Assembly (NCBI RefSeq): GCF_030811595.1
Contig: NZ_JAUSRB010000001.1
Coordinates: 930,001 to 994,000 of the forward strand
DNA: 64,000 nt
Direction: 5' to 3'
Origin: Streptosporangium brasiliense
GTDB taxonomy: Bacteria > Actinomycetota > Actinomycetes > Streptosporangiales > Streptosporangiaceae
Part shown: piece by piece, positions 31,037-39,850 of the stretch
Numbering within the stretch: position 1 is the stretch's first letter
How the letters are laid out: every line of letters begins with the position of its first letter
Position numbers and translations under genes: made by a program
The notes under the pieces: generated by a model
Databases searched by the model: none
Seen by the model: only the letters and a program-made list of their open reading frames with translations
Told to the model about the DNA's origin: nothing

Positions 31037-31756
31037 ATGACGAAGGAAAAGGCGCAGGCGAGACGGGAACACATCGCCCGGATGCGTCAGGCGCAGAAGA
31101 GCAAGGAGCGTCGGACCGCGTTCCTGATGTGGGGCGTCGGCGGCGCCGTCATCGTCCTGCTCGCCGGGGTGGTCGGCTTCTACCTGGTGAACGAGCGGGC
31201 GGCGAGCTCGCTCGACGCCGTCACCAGCGCCAAATACCCGGGCGGCGCGCACGTCCAGACCCAGGTCAGCTACAAGGAGAACCCGCCGCTGGGCGGCGAG
31301 CACAACCCGGCCTGGCAGACCTGCTCCGTCTACGACAAGCCGGTCAACAACGAGAACGCCGTCCACTCGATGGAGCACGGCGCCGTGTGGATCACCTACC
31401 AGCCGGACCTGCCCAAGGACCAGGTGGAGAAGCTGAAGGCGATGGTCTCCGGCAAGGACTACATGCTCATGAGTCCCTACCCGGGGCTGCCCTCCAAGAT
31501 CGTGGCCAGTTCCTGGAACAAGCAGCTCAAGCTGGACAGCGCCGACGACCCGCGCCTGGCCAAATACATCGCCAAATACCGCAACAACAGCGCCGAGACC
31601 CCCGAGTTCGGCGCCGACTGCGCCGGAGGCGTGAACACCACCACCGACCAGGCGCCGATCCCGACCGCCGCGCCGACGCCGGCCCCGAGCGCCAGCGCCG
31701 AGCAGTCCGTGGTCCCGGACGCGACCCCGTCGCCCAGCGCCACGCCGAGCTCCTGA
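31037..31756 (+). CDS. DUF3105 domain, membrane-anchored protein
   Basis: A 239-residue protein: a basic N-terminus (EKAQARREHIARMRQAQKS), a membrane helix at about 32-54 (FLMWGVGGAVIVLLAGVVGF), and an extracytoplasmic DUF3105 domain with the signature NPPLGGEHNPAWQTCSVY and HSMEHGAVWITYQP. The His residues and Cys suggest metal or redox function, unproven. The tail is a Pro/Ala/Ser/Thr linker. ATG at 31037 with GGAGGG upstream is chosen over longer versions. It diverges from the DUF305 gene 122 bp away. Confidence 0.9.
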   Translation: MTKEKAQARREHIARMRQAQKSKERRTAFLMWGVGGAVIVLLAGVVGFYLVNERAASSLDAVTSAKYPGGAHVQTQVSYKENPPLGGEHNPAWQTCSVYDKPVNNENAVHSMEHGAVWITYQPDLPKDQVEKLKAMVSGKDYMLMSPYPGLPSKIVASSWNKQLKLDSADDPRLAKYIAKYRNNSAETPEFGADCAGGVNTTTDQAPIPTAAPTPAPSASAEQSVVPDATPSPSATPSS

Positions 31757-31761
31757 CCTCA

Positions 31762-31796
31762 CCGGTACGGCCCGCGCCCGGCGTGGGCCGTACCGG
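31762..31796. terminator. bidirectional hairpin between convergent genes
   Basis: CCGGTACGGCCC (31762-31773) pairs perfectly with 31785-31796 around an 11-base loop, between the stops of the DUF3105 gene and the alanine dehydrogenase gene. Confidence 0.8.
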
Positions 31797-31806
31797 CCGG
31801 AACGGT

Positions 31807-32922
31807 CTAGGCCAGCACCCGCTCCAGGGGCATCGCCTCCAGTCCGTGCGCCTCGGCCACGGGCAGGTTGGTCAGGTGCCCCTCGTGTGTGTTCAGGCCC
31901 AGCGCCAGCGCGTGGTCCTCCCGCAGCGCCTGGCGCCAGCCCAGGTCGGCGATCGCCAGGGCGTAGGGGAGGGTCACGTTGGTCAGCGCGTAGGTCGAGG
32001 TGTGCGGGACCGCGCCCGGCATGTTGGCCACGCAGTAGAAGATCGAGTTGTGGACCCGGTAGGTCGGCTCGGCGTGCGTGGTCGGCCGGGAGTCCTCGAA
32101 GCAGCCGCCCTGGTCGATGGAGATGTCGACCAGGACCGAGCCCGGCCTCATCCGCGAGACCAGCTCGTTGCTGACCAGCTTGGGCGCCTTCGCGCCGGGT
32201 ACCAGCACCGCGCCGATGACCAGGTCGGCGGCCAGGACCGCGCGCTCGACCTCGTAGCTGTTGGAGGCGACCGTCTGGCAGTGGCCCTGGTAGATGATGT
32301 CCGCCTGGCGGAGCCGGTCGATGTTCTTGTCCAGCAGCACCACCTCGGCCTGCATGCCGAGCGCGATGACCGCGGCGTTCATGCCGGACACCCCGGCGCC
32401 TATCACGACCACGTTGGCCGCGTGCACGCCCGAGACCCCTCCCATGAGCACGCCGCGCCCGCCTTCCGGCCGCATCAGGTGGTAGGCCCCGACCTGCGGG
32501 GCGAGCCGCCCGGCCACCTCCGACATCGGGGCCAGCAGCGGCAGGGAGCCGTTGGCGGTCTGCACGGTCTCGTAGGCGACGCCGGTGACGCCGGATTCGA
32601 GCATGGCCCGGGTACAGCTCTCGGACGCGGCCAGATGCAGGTAGGTGAAGAGCACCTGCCCCTTGCGCATCCGGTGATACTCCTCGGCGACCGGTTCCTT
32701 CACCTTCAGGACCAGGTCGCCCTCGGCCCACACGTCGTCCGCGGAGTCCACCATCGTCGCGCCCACGCTCTGGAAGTCCGAGTCGGGGATCGAGGATCCG
32801 GCACCGGCGTCCCGTTCGACGAAGACCCGATGGCCGTGGCGGACGAACTCATGGGCTCCAGCGGGAGTGAGGGCCACGCGATATTCGTGGTTCTTGACCT
32901 CGCGGGGAACTGCGATCTTCAC
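31807..32922 (-). CDS. ald: alanine dehydrogenase
   Basis: A 371-residue enzyme, exactly the usual length, converting L-alanine reversibly to pyruvate plus ammonia with NAD. The family start VKIAVPREVKNHEYRVALTP, the catalytic Lys/His region with KGQVLFTYLHLAAS, the NAD-binding loop VVIGAGVSGMNAA and the SVLVDISIDQGGC segment with the active-site Asp are intact. The GTG start at 32922 has GGAGGAG upstream; the longer frame to 32991 is rejected. It diverges from the Excalibur-protein gene; no regulator gene is adjacent. Confidence 0.95.
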   Translation of the reverse strand: MKIAVPREVKNHEYRVALTPAGAHEFVRHGHRVFVERDAGAGSSIPDSDFQSVGATMVDSADDVWAEGDLVLKVKEPVAEEYHRMRKGQVLFTYLHLAASESCTRAMLESGVTGVAYETVQTANGSLPLLAPMSEVAGRLAPQVGAYHLMRPEGGRGVLMGGVSGVHAANVVVIGAGVSGMNAAVIALGMQAEVVLLDKNIDRLRQADIIYQGHCQTVASNSYEVERAVLAADLVIGAVLVPGAKAPKLVSNELVSRMRPGSVLVDISIDQGGCFEDSRPTTHAEPTYRVHNSIFYCVANMPGAVPHTSTYALTNVTLPYALAIADLGWRQALREDHALALGLNTHEGHLTNLPVAEAHGLEAMPLERVLA

Positions 32923-33140
32923 GGCTCCTCCAGTATTCGCGCCTGTGTCTTCTTCACTCTGCGTTCCCTGGAAAAGGACCACCATGTGCAAGATGGAAGG
33001 AATCGGCCATCGATGATGACGGCCTGTCGGCCGATGCGCCTGTCATGTTTCCGGTGCGGACTTGACTGTCGGGTTACCTCCTCCTTTCGCTGATCGGTAG
33101 GCTCACCGCGAGCAAATGCGAGGAATACGGGGATGTGACG

Positions 33141-34589
33141 ATGGAGCTGCACGCGGGGCCGGGCGACTCACCCGTGCCGCAGGGACCTCCAACCGGGCGT
33201 CACGCGCGTCCTCCGGGAGCGCTCGGATCCCCGGCCGAGGCCCACGCCGCGGAGACGCCGGACTCCCTGACGGAGCCGTACGGCGTCGCCGGGGCACCTG
33301 GCTCCCTGACGGAGCCGCACACTGTCCCGGAGGCGCCCGGTCTCCCGGCGGAGCCGTACGGCGTCGCGGCGGCGGCCGGTCCTGCCGGGCCCCGGGGTCC
33401 CGAGGGGGCGCCCGGAGCCGCGGGCGGGCCCCGGGACGCCTCTCACAGGTTGCCCGGTCCGCCCGGTCCCGCGCGGCCCGGTGCTCCGGTGGGCCCGCGG
33501 GGCCCGCGCGGGCCCGGGGCCGGACCGGGCGGCGGCGCGCCGGTTGACCCCAGGGCGAGCCGGGTCACCACCGTCGTCCTGATCGTCGCACTGGTCGTCG
33601 TCGTGATGATCACCGGCGTGCTCGGCACCCTCGCGGTGCTCATGACCAGGAATCCCGACGTGCCGCTCGGCGCGGCGCCTCCCGCGCGACTGCCGGTCCC
33701 CATCCACTTCGCGCCGGTGACCGGCTCGCAGCCCGGCGCCTGCACCAGCCCCGACGGCATGCCCGACGACGCCGGGCAGACCTGCTACACGCTCGCCGGG
33801 GGAGTCAGCGTGACCGCCGTGCACAAGATCGAGACGGTCCAGGAGAAGAACGGCGCCTACTCGGTCAGGATCGCGTTCGCGCCCGCCTTCCGCGACCAGA
33901 TCAACGACCTGACCCAGGAGGCGGTCAAGCAGCAGATCGCGATCGTCGTGGGGGAGAAGGTGGTGGCCGCCCCCCGCGTCGCCCAGGTGATCACCGAGGA
34001 CAGCCTCAGCATCGCGGGCTCCTTCACCAAGGAGCAGGCGGACGCCATGGTCGCCCGGCTGCGCGGCACGGCGCCGTCCACGGGGCAGCCCCAGCCGTCC
34101 TCGGACCAGCCCGTGACCCCGCAGTCGCCGGCCGCCCCGACGGGGACGGCTCCGACGGGCACGGCTCCCACCGGCACGGCTCCGACGGGGACGGCTCCCA
34201 CCGGCACGGCTCCCACGGGGACGGCTCCCACCGGCACGGCTCCCACGGGGACGGCTCCCACCGGCACGGCTCCCACGGGCACCGCCCCGACCGGCACGGC
34301 TCCCACGGGGACGGCCCAACCGGGGGCCGGCCGCGCCACGACGGCCCCCACCGGCACCGCCACGGCCGCGACCCCCGTTCCCACGGGGAGCCGCAGCAGC
34401 GCCACGGCGGGGAGCAGGAACGCCGCCCCGGCGGCCGGGCGAGGCGACCTCGACCCCAGGTTCCCCAACTGCAAGGCCGCCTACAAGGAGGGCTACGGGC
34501 CCTACTACCAGGAGCGCCACAAGGAGTACAGGTGGTACGTCGACAAGGACAGGGACGGCGTCGCCTGTGACCTCGACGACATGGCCTAG
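33141..34589 (+). CDS. membrane protein with SecD head-like domain, APTGT repeats and Excalibur domain
   Basis: This 482-residue protein has a Pro/Gly/Ala-rich N-terminal tail (1-140, collagen-like GPRGPRGPG) and a single membrane helix at about 143-168. An extracellular domain follows at about 200-310, containing the stretch VGEKVVAAPRVAQVITEDSL and SIAGSFTKEQADAMVARLR, which resembles the SecDF P1-head. Then come twelve APTGT units (332-391), an Ala/Thr linker and a C-terminal Excalibur calcium-binding domain (FPNCKAAYKEGYGPYYQ with DKDRDGVACD). This combination is unusual. It is probably a wall-spanning surface protein. ATG at 33141; a GTG two codons earlier is possible. Confidence 0.8.
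   Translation: MELHAGPGDSPVPQGPPTGRHARPPGALGSPAEAHAAETPDSLTEPYGVAGAPGSLTEPHTVPEAPGLPAEPYGVAAAAGPAGPRGPEGAPGAAGGPRDASHRLPGPPGPARPGAPVGPRGPRGPGAGPGGGAPVDPRASRVTTVVLIVALVVVVMITGVLGTLAVLMTRNPDVPLGAAPPARLPVPIHFAPVTGSQPGACTSPDGMPDDAGQTCYTLAGGVSVTAVHKIETVQEKNGAYSVRIAFAPAFRDQINDLTQEAVKQQIAIVVGEKVVAAPRVAQVITEDSLSIAGSFTKEQADAMVARLRGTAPSTGQPQPSSDQPVTPQSPAAPTGTAPTGTAPTGTAPTGTAPTGTAPTGTAPTGTAPTGTAPTGTAPTGTAPTGTAPTGTAQPGAGRATTAPTGTATAATPVPTGSRSSATAGSRNAAPAAGRGDLDPRFPNCKAAYKEGYGPYYQERHKEYRWYVDKDRDGVACDLDDMA
34134..34313 (+). repeat. 12 x 15-bp coding tandem repeat (APTGT)
   Basis: Twelve consecutive 15-base units, each encoding Ala-Pro-Thr-Gly-Thr, differ only at third positions. Units three to nine alternate between two variants, so a 30-base higher-order period is visible. 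The array forms the stalk of the Excalibur protein, and its copy number is likely to vary between strains. Confidence 0.97.
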
Positions 34590-35962
34590 ACGAACAGCCC
34601 CTGGATGCCCTCGATGGCGAAGTAGGCCGCGAAGACCAGCGTGACGACCCACAGCAGCCACGGGATCCGCCGGGCCCGGCCGGTCGCCGCCTGGATGACC
34701 GTGTAGGTGACCACGCCCGCGCCGACGCCGTTGGTGATGCTGTAGGTGAACGGCATCAGGGCGATCGTCAGGAAGGCCGGGATGGCGAGGGTGAGGTCCT
34801 CCCAGGGCACGTTCCTGGCCTGGGTCATCATCAGCGCGCCCACCAGCACCAGCGCGGGGGCCGCCGCGGCGGCCGGGACGACCGTCGCCAGCGGGGTGAC
34901 GAACAGGGTCAGCACGAACATGCCGCCGGTGACCAGGGCGGCCAGGCCGGTCCTGGCCCCCTCGCCGACGCCGGCCGCCGACTCCACGAAGACCGTGTTG
35001 GCCGAGGCGCTGCAGTACCCGCCGATCGCCCCGGCCACGCCGTCGACGGTCAGGATGGGCCCCAGCCGGGGCACCCGGCCCTCGGAGTCCACCAGGCCCG
35101 CCTCGTCGCTCACCCCGATGATCGTGCCCATCGCGTCGAAGAACCCGGACAGCACCAGCGTGAACAGCACGATCAGCGCGGTCAGCGCCCCGGCGCGGGC
35201 GAACCCGCCGAACAGGTCCACCTGGCCGACCAGCCCGGTGTCGGGCACCGCCACCACCGCCTGCGGCAGCCGGGGCACCACGACGCCCCAGCTCGCCGGG
35301 TCGATCCTCACGACCGAGTTGATCGTGATCGCCAGCACGGCGGTGACCACGATGCCGATCAGGATGGCCCCCGGGACCTTGCGCACGAACAGCACGATCA
35401 CCAGCAGCAGGCCGAAGCAGAACACCGCCACCGGCCAGCCCGTCAGGTGCCCGGTGGAGCCGAGCTGCACCGGAGTGCCCGTGCCCTTCGCGACGAACCC
35501 GGCGTCCACCAGCCCGATCAGCGTGATGAACATCCCGATCCCCACGCTGATCGCGTGCTTGAGGGCCAGCGGGATGGAGTTCATGATGAGCCGGCGCAGT
35601 CCGGAGACCGCCAGCACCACGATCACCAGGCCCTCCAGCACGACCAGCCCCATCGCCTGCGCCCAGGTCATGTGCGGCGCGGCCTGGTAGGCGACCACCG
35701 CGTTCAGCCCCAGCCCCGCCGCGACGCCGAACGGCGCGTTGCCCACCAGCCCTATCAGGACCGTGCTCACCGCCGCCGCGATGATGGTCGAGGCGGTGAG
35801 CTGCGAGATCGACAGTTTCACCCCGGTGACGTCGACGGCCCCGCCCAGGATGATCGGATTGAGCAGGATGATGTAGGCCATGGCCATGAACGTGGTGAGG
35901 CCGCCCCTGACCTCCCTGCCGATGGTCGTCTCGCGCGCCGACAGCTCGAAGAACCGATCCAT
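34586..35962 (-). CDS. NCS2-type purine permease (AzgA/PbuG-like)
   Basis: A 458-residue transporter with about twelve to fourteen membrane helices. Its N-terminus, ETTIGREVRGGLTTFMAMAY then IILLNP, is the hallmark of the AzgA/PbuG branch of hypoxanthine-guanine-adenine permeases. GFFDAMGTIIGVSDEAGL and GYCSASANTVFVESAAGVGEGARTG, cited by its ends, are the substrate-binding helices. It imports purine bases by proton symport. It lies next to a molybdopterin dehydrogenase subunit and a PucR regulator, consistent with purine catabolism. The stop overlaps the converging Excalibur gene by four bases. Confidence 0.92.
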   Translation of the reverse strand: MDRFFELSARETTIGREVRGGLTTFMAMAYIILLNPIILGGAVDVTGVKLSISQLTASTIIAAAVSTVLIGLVGNAPFGVAAGLGLNAVVAYQAAPHMTWAQAMGLVVLEGLVIVVLAVSGLRRLIMNSIPLALKHAISVGIGMFITLIGLVDAGFVAKGTGTPVQLGSTGHLTGWPVAVFCFGLLLVIVLFVRKVPGAILIGIVVTAVLAITINSVVRIDPASWGVVVPRLPQAVVAVPDTGLVGQVDLFGGFARAGALTALIVLFTLVLSGFFDAMGTIIGVSDEAGLVDSEGRVPRLGPILTVDGVAGAIGGYCSASANTVFVESAAGVGEGARTGLAALVTGGMFVLTLFVTPLATVVPAAAAAPALVLVGALMMTQARNVPWEDLTLAIPAFLTIALMPFTYSITNGVGAGVVTYTVIQAATGRARRIPWLLWVVTLVFAAYFAIEGIQGLFV

Positions 35963-35995
35963 GACTCCCCCCTCGAACAGGGGGATGACCGTCTC

Positions 35996-38221
35996 CTACC
36001 CGTTCAGCGCGATGTCATGGGGACGGATGGGCACCCGGGACAGGGGCAGGCCGGTGGCGGCCCGTACGGCGGCGGCCACGGCGGGGGTGGACGACAGCGT
36101 GGGGGGCTCGCCCGCGCCGCGCAGGCCGTAGGGGGCGTGCGGGTCGGGGTTCTCCAGGATCGACACTCTCATGGGCGGCATGTCCAGGATGGTGGGGATC
36201 AGGTAGTCGGTGAAGGAGGGGTTGAGCACCCGCCCGTCCGTGACCTGGATCTCCTCCATCAGCGCCAGCCCCAGTCCCTGCGCCGACCCGCCGTGGATCT
36301 GGCCCTCCAGCGCCGTCAGGTTCATGATCTTCCCTACGTCCTGTACGGCCGCCAGCTCCACGACCTTGATCAGGCCGAGCTCCACGTCCACGTCGACCAC
36401 GGCGCGGTGCACGCACAGCGCGAGCTGGGTGTGGGAGTCGCCCTGCCCGGTGACCGGGTCCATCGGGAAGGTCGGCCGGTGCCGGTACTCCCGGGTCTCC
36501 TCGACCGCTCCGACCCGCTCCAGCGCCTCCACCAGCGTCGACCCGTCGGCCCGGAGCTTGTCCAGCCGCTCCCGCACGGCCTCGCAGGCGGTCTTGACCG
36601 CGCCGCCGGTGACGTACGACTGGCGGGAGGCCGACGAGGAGCCGGCCGAGCCCACCGAGGTGTCGGCCTGGGCCACCGTCACCCTGTCGACGCCCAGCTC
36701 GGTGCGGGCGATCTGCTCCTGGATCGTCACCAGGCCCTGGCCGACCTCGGCCGCGGCGGTGTGCACCAGGACGTGCGGCTCGCCGCCGAGCAGCTCGACC
36801 CTGACCCGGGCGGTGGAGTAGTCGTCGAAGCCCTCGGAGAAGCAGATGTTCTTGATGCCCACGCCGTACCCGACGCCCCGCCGCACCCCCTCGCCGCGGG
36901 TGGTCTGCGACACACCGCCGGGCATGTCCAGCAGGTCCGCGCCGGCGGCCTCGGGCAGCGGCATCGCCGCGAGCTCGCGGAGCATGTCGGCCAGCGGCGC
37001 GGGGCTGTCGATCACCTGCCCGGTGGCCAGCGCGGACCCCTGGGAGACCGCGTTGCGGATGCGGATCTCGACCGGGGAGACGCCGCACGCCTCGGCCAGC
37101 CTGTCCATCTGCGACTCGTAGGCGTAGCAGGCCTGCACGGCGCCGAAGCCGCGCATGGCCCCGCAGGGCGGGTTGTTGGTGTAGACGCCGTAGGCGTCGA
37201 TCCAGACGTTGTCCACCTCGTACGGGCCCACCCCGAGCGAGGCGGCGTTGCCGACCACGGCGGGGGAGGAGGAGCAGTAGGCGCCGCCGTCGAGCAGGAT
37301 CTCCGCCTTGACGTAGAGCAGCCTGCCGTCGGGGGTCGCGCCGTGCTCGTAGCGCATCCGGGCCGGATGCCGGTGCACGTGGCCGAAGAACGACTCCTCG
37401 CGGTTGTAGACGATCTTCACGGGGCGGCCCGTGCGCAGCGCCAGCATGCACGCGTGGACCTGCATGGACAGATCCTCGCGGGCGCCGAACGCGCCGCCCA
37501 CCCCGGCCAGCGACAGCCGTACCCGCTCGGGGGGGAGCCCCAGGCACGGCGCGATCTGGTCGCGGTCCACGTGCAGCCACTGGGTGGCGACGTACAGGTC
37601 CACCCCGCCGTCCTCGGCGGGTACGGCCAGGCCGGACTCCGGGCCGAGGAAGGCCTGGTCCTGCATGCCCACCTCGTACTCCCCGGTGACCACCACGGGG
37701 GCCTCGAAGTCGGAGCCGACCCGGACCGGCTGGTGGCGCAGCACGTTGCCGTGGTCGTGGACCGTCGGGCAGGAGGGGTCGAAGGCGGCCCGGCGCGGGT
37801 CGGTGACCGCCTCGCGGACCTCGTACTCCACGACGATCGCCTCGGCCGCCCGCCTGGCTCGCTCGGGATGGTCGGCGGCCACCAGCGCGACCGGCTCCCC
37901 CTGGTAGCGGACCTGGTCGACGGCCAGCACCGGCTGGTCCTTGTGCTCCAGGCCGTGGAACTTCTCGCCCGGCACGTCCTCGTGGGTGAGCACCGCCAGC
38001 ACGCCCGGCATGGCCAGAGCGGGGCCGATGTCGACGGAGCGGATCCAGGCGGACGGGTGCGGGCTGCGCAGGGTGACCCCCCAGACCATGTCCGCGAGGT
38101 ACAGGTCGGAGGAGTAGGCGAACTCGCCCGTCACCTTCAGCGTCCCGTCGGGGCGTGGCGCGCTCTCGCCGACGCCCCGGCCCCGGACCTGGCTCTGCCG
38201 AGTCTCGATGCCGCTCACCAC
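35996..38221 (-). CDS. xanthine dehydrogenase family molybdopterin-binding subunit
   Basis: This 741-residue catalytic subunit of the xanthine oxidase family has the molybdopterin contacts GVGGAFGAREDLS at about 243-255 and GAMRGFGAVQACYA with the substrate Arg, the EVGQGLVT loop and the C-terminal catalytic Glu in YGLRGAGEPPTLS. It hydroxylates a purine or other N-heterocycle. The FAD-binding and 2Fe-2S subunits needed for a working enzyme are not encoded in this window. It is 33 bp from the NCS2 permease gene on the same strand and diverges from pucR, so regulation by purine-catabolism signals is likely. GTG/ATG choices at the start do not affect the core. Confidence 0.88.
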   Translation of the reverse strand: MVSGIETRQSQVRGRGVGESAPRPDGTLKVTGEFAYSSDLYLADMVWGVTLRSPHPSAWIRSVDIGPALAMPGVLAVLTHEDVPGEKFHGLEHKDQPVLAVDQVRYQGEPVALVAADHPERARRAAEAIVVEYEVREAVTDPRRAAFDPSCPTVHDHGNVLRHQPVRVGSDFEAPVVVTGEYEVGMQDQAFLGPESGLAVPAEDGGVDLYVATQWLHVDRDQIAPCLGLPPERVRLSLAGVGGAFGAREDLSMQVHACMLALRTGRPVKIVYNREESFFGHVHRHPARMRYEHGATPDGRLLYVKAEILLDGGAYCSSSPAVVGNAASLGVGPYEVDNVWIDAYGVYTNNPPCGAMRGFGAVQACYAYESQMDRLAEACGVSPVEIRIRNAVSQGSALATGQVIDSPAPLADMLRELAAMPLPEAAGADLLDMPGGVSQTTRGEGVRRGVGYGVGIKNICFSEGFDDYSTARVRVELLGGEPHVLVHTAAAEVGQGLVTIQEQIARTELGVDRVTVAQADTSVGSAGSSSASRQSYVTGGAVKTACEAVRERLDKLRADGSTLVEALERVGAVEETREYRHRPTFPMDPVTGQGDSHTQLALCVHRAVVDVDVELGLIKVVELAAVQDVGKIMNLTALEGQIHGGSAQGLGLALMEEIQVTDGRVLNPSFTDYLIPTILDMPPMRVSILENPDPHAPYGLRGAGEPPTLSSTPAVAAAVRAATGLPLSRVPIRPHDIALNG

Positions 38222-38298
38222 AGCAGTACATCAGCCCAGGTCAGAGGTGAACATGGGGGACACGACGAAACGTGGGACGGGGCCGTGGACGGCTCTTG

Positions 38299-38314
38299 TA
38301 GTTTTATCCAACTA
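38299..38314. promoter_or_regulatory. inverted repeat TAGTT-N6-AACTA at pucR start
   Basis: TAGTT (38299-38303) and AACTA (38310-38314) flank TTATCC. The last base is the A of the pucR ATG. An operator here would cover the translation start and the divergent promoter; autoregulation by PucR is a guess. Confidence 0.4.
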
Positions 38315-39819
38315 TGCGGATACGTGACCTGGTCGGGATGGCGGAGCTCGGGCTCACCCTGCTGGTGGGCGAGGAGCATCTGGACCGAGGCTTCACCGGC
38401 GTGCAGATCACCGACCTGCCCGACCCCGGGCGTTACCTGTCCGGCGGGGAGCTGGTGCTGTCCGGGCTCATGTGGCGCAACGGGCCCGGGGACTCCGAAC
38501 GGTTCGTGGGCCGCCTGGTCGAGGCCGGGGTGGCCGCGCTCGGCGCCGGCAGCGCCTGGTTCGGCACGGTCCCCGACGACCTCGTCCAGGCGTGCCGGGC
38601 GCATGACCTGCCGCTGCTGGAGGTGCCGGTCGAGATCTCCTTCCGGACGGTCGCCGAGACGGTCGCCCCCCGGCACGGGGAGCTGCGCGCCGCCCTCGGC
38701 CGCCACCGCAGGATCGTCGCCGCGGTCGCCGAGGGCGCCGGCCTGTCGGAGCTGTTCGCGCTGATGGACGGGGAGCCGGCGATGACCGGCGCGGTCGTCT
38801 CCGCCACCGGCTCGGTCGTCGCCGGCGCCCTGGACCCGGCGGACGCCGTACGGCTGGCGCACGAATACCTGACGGCGCCCCGGCTGCCGTCCGCCGTCCG
38901 AACCCCTACGGGGGTCTTCACCATCTTCGCCGTGGGCCGCGAGCACCGTGCCGCGGGCTGGGCCCTGGTCTGCGGCGGCGACCTGCTCGGCGAGGCGGAC
39001 CTCGGCTTCGAGCTGGCGGCCTGCGTCGCCCTGGAGCGGACCAGGATGGAGGAGGGCCGGCGGGTCGAGCGCCGGCTCGCCGAGCAGCTGATCTCGCTGG
39101 CCGCCTCCGCGGGGAGCGATCCGGCCGAGCTCAACGCCGGGCTGCGGACCTGCGGCATCGGCCCGGCCGAGCCGTACTCCGTGGTGAACGCGACCGTCAC
39201 GTGGGCCGGGACGGCCCGGGATCCGGACCTGCCCGGGCTCGGCGGCCGGGTCCTGGAGGAACTGCTGCGCCCCCGGGCGGTGGCCGCGGCGGTGGCGGAC
39301 GGCGCCGTGGCGCTGGTGCCGCTGGCCGGTACGGCGGGCGAGCTGGCGCAGACGCTGCGGGCGGGCGCGCGGGCCCTGATGGCCGGGCTGAGCGGGGTCC
39401 GGGTGTCGATCGGGGTGAGCGCCGCGCTGACCGGTCCGTCGGCGGTCCGGGGCGGGGCGGAGGAGGCGGGGCACGCGCGGCGGCTGGCCGAGGCGCGCGG
39501 CGGAGGGGTCGCGACCAGCGACGAGATCTACACGCACGCGCTGCTGCTGGCCACCGTCCCCGGCGACGTGCGGCGGTCGTTCGCGGACCGGACGCTCGAC
39601 CCGTTGGTCGACTACGACCGCCGGCACCACTCCGAGCTGGTGCGGACGCTTGAGACGTTCCTCGACTGCGTGGGCTCCTGGAACGTCTGCGCCGAACGCC
39701 TGCACGTCCACGTCAACACGGTCCGCTACCGCGTCCGCCGGATAGAGGAGCTCACCGGCCGGGACCTGTCCACGATGGCCGACCGGGTGGACCTGTTCCT
39801 GGCCCTCAGGGCGTCATGA
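38314..39819 (+). CDS. PucR family transcriptional regulator
   Basis: This 501-residue protein has an N-terminal PucR domain (MRIRDLVGMAELGLTLLVGE, then GVQITDLPDPGRYLSGGELVLSG split over 29-51), a middle region with a degenerate GGDEF-like part, and the C-terminal HTH_30 (LETFLDCVGSWNVCAERLHV, then HVNTVRYRVRRIEELTGRDL). It probably activates or represses the divergent xdh-permease genes in response to purine breakdown products. The ATG is preceded by AT-rich DNA with an inverted repeat. The 3' end of the gene exists again as a broken copy 600 bp downstream, and its stop lies inside a 29-bp tandem duplication. Confidence 0.9.
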   Translation: MRIRDLVGMAELGLTLLVGEEHLDRGFTGVQITDLPDPGRYLSGGELVLSGLMWRNGPGDSERFVGRLVEAGVAALGAGSAWFGTVPDDLVQACRAHDLPLLEVPVEISFRTVAETVAPRHGELRAALGRHRRIVAAVAEGAGLSELFALMDGEPAMTGAVVSATGSVVAGALDPADAVRLAHEYLTAPRLPSAVRTPTGVFTIFAVGREHRAAGWALVCGGDLLGEADLGFELAACVALERTRMEEGRRVERRLAEQLISLAASAGSDPAELNAGLRTCGIGPAEPYSVVNATVTWAGTARDPDLPGLGGRVLEELLRPRAVAAAVADGAVALVPLAGTAGELAQTLRAGARALMAGLSGVRVSIGVSAALTGPSAVRGGAEEAGHARRLAEARGGGVATSDEIYTHALLLATVPGDVRRSFADRTLDPLVDYDRRHHSELVRTLETFLDCVGSWNVCAERLHVHVNTVRYRVRRIEELTGRDLSTMADRVDLFLALRAS

Positions 39820-39850
39820 TCCCGTTTCCCGGCCGCAGGGCGTCGTGATC
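39807..39850. repeat. 29-bp period duplication across the pucR stop
   Basis: CAGGGCGTC-A/G-TGATC occurs at 39807-39821, spanning the TGA stop (39817-39819), and again at 39836-39850. The two copies differ at one position. Confidence 0.85.

Noticed and set aside
31015..33093. 692-codon plus-strand frame through ald
   Set aside because: Antisense to alanine dehydrogenase and out of frame with the DUF3105 gene; no domain features.
34134..34313. Possible CRISPR array
   Set aside because: Units are contiguous 15-mers without spacers and encode APTGT inside a gene. No cas genes are present.
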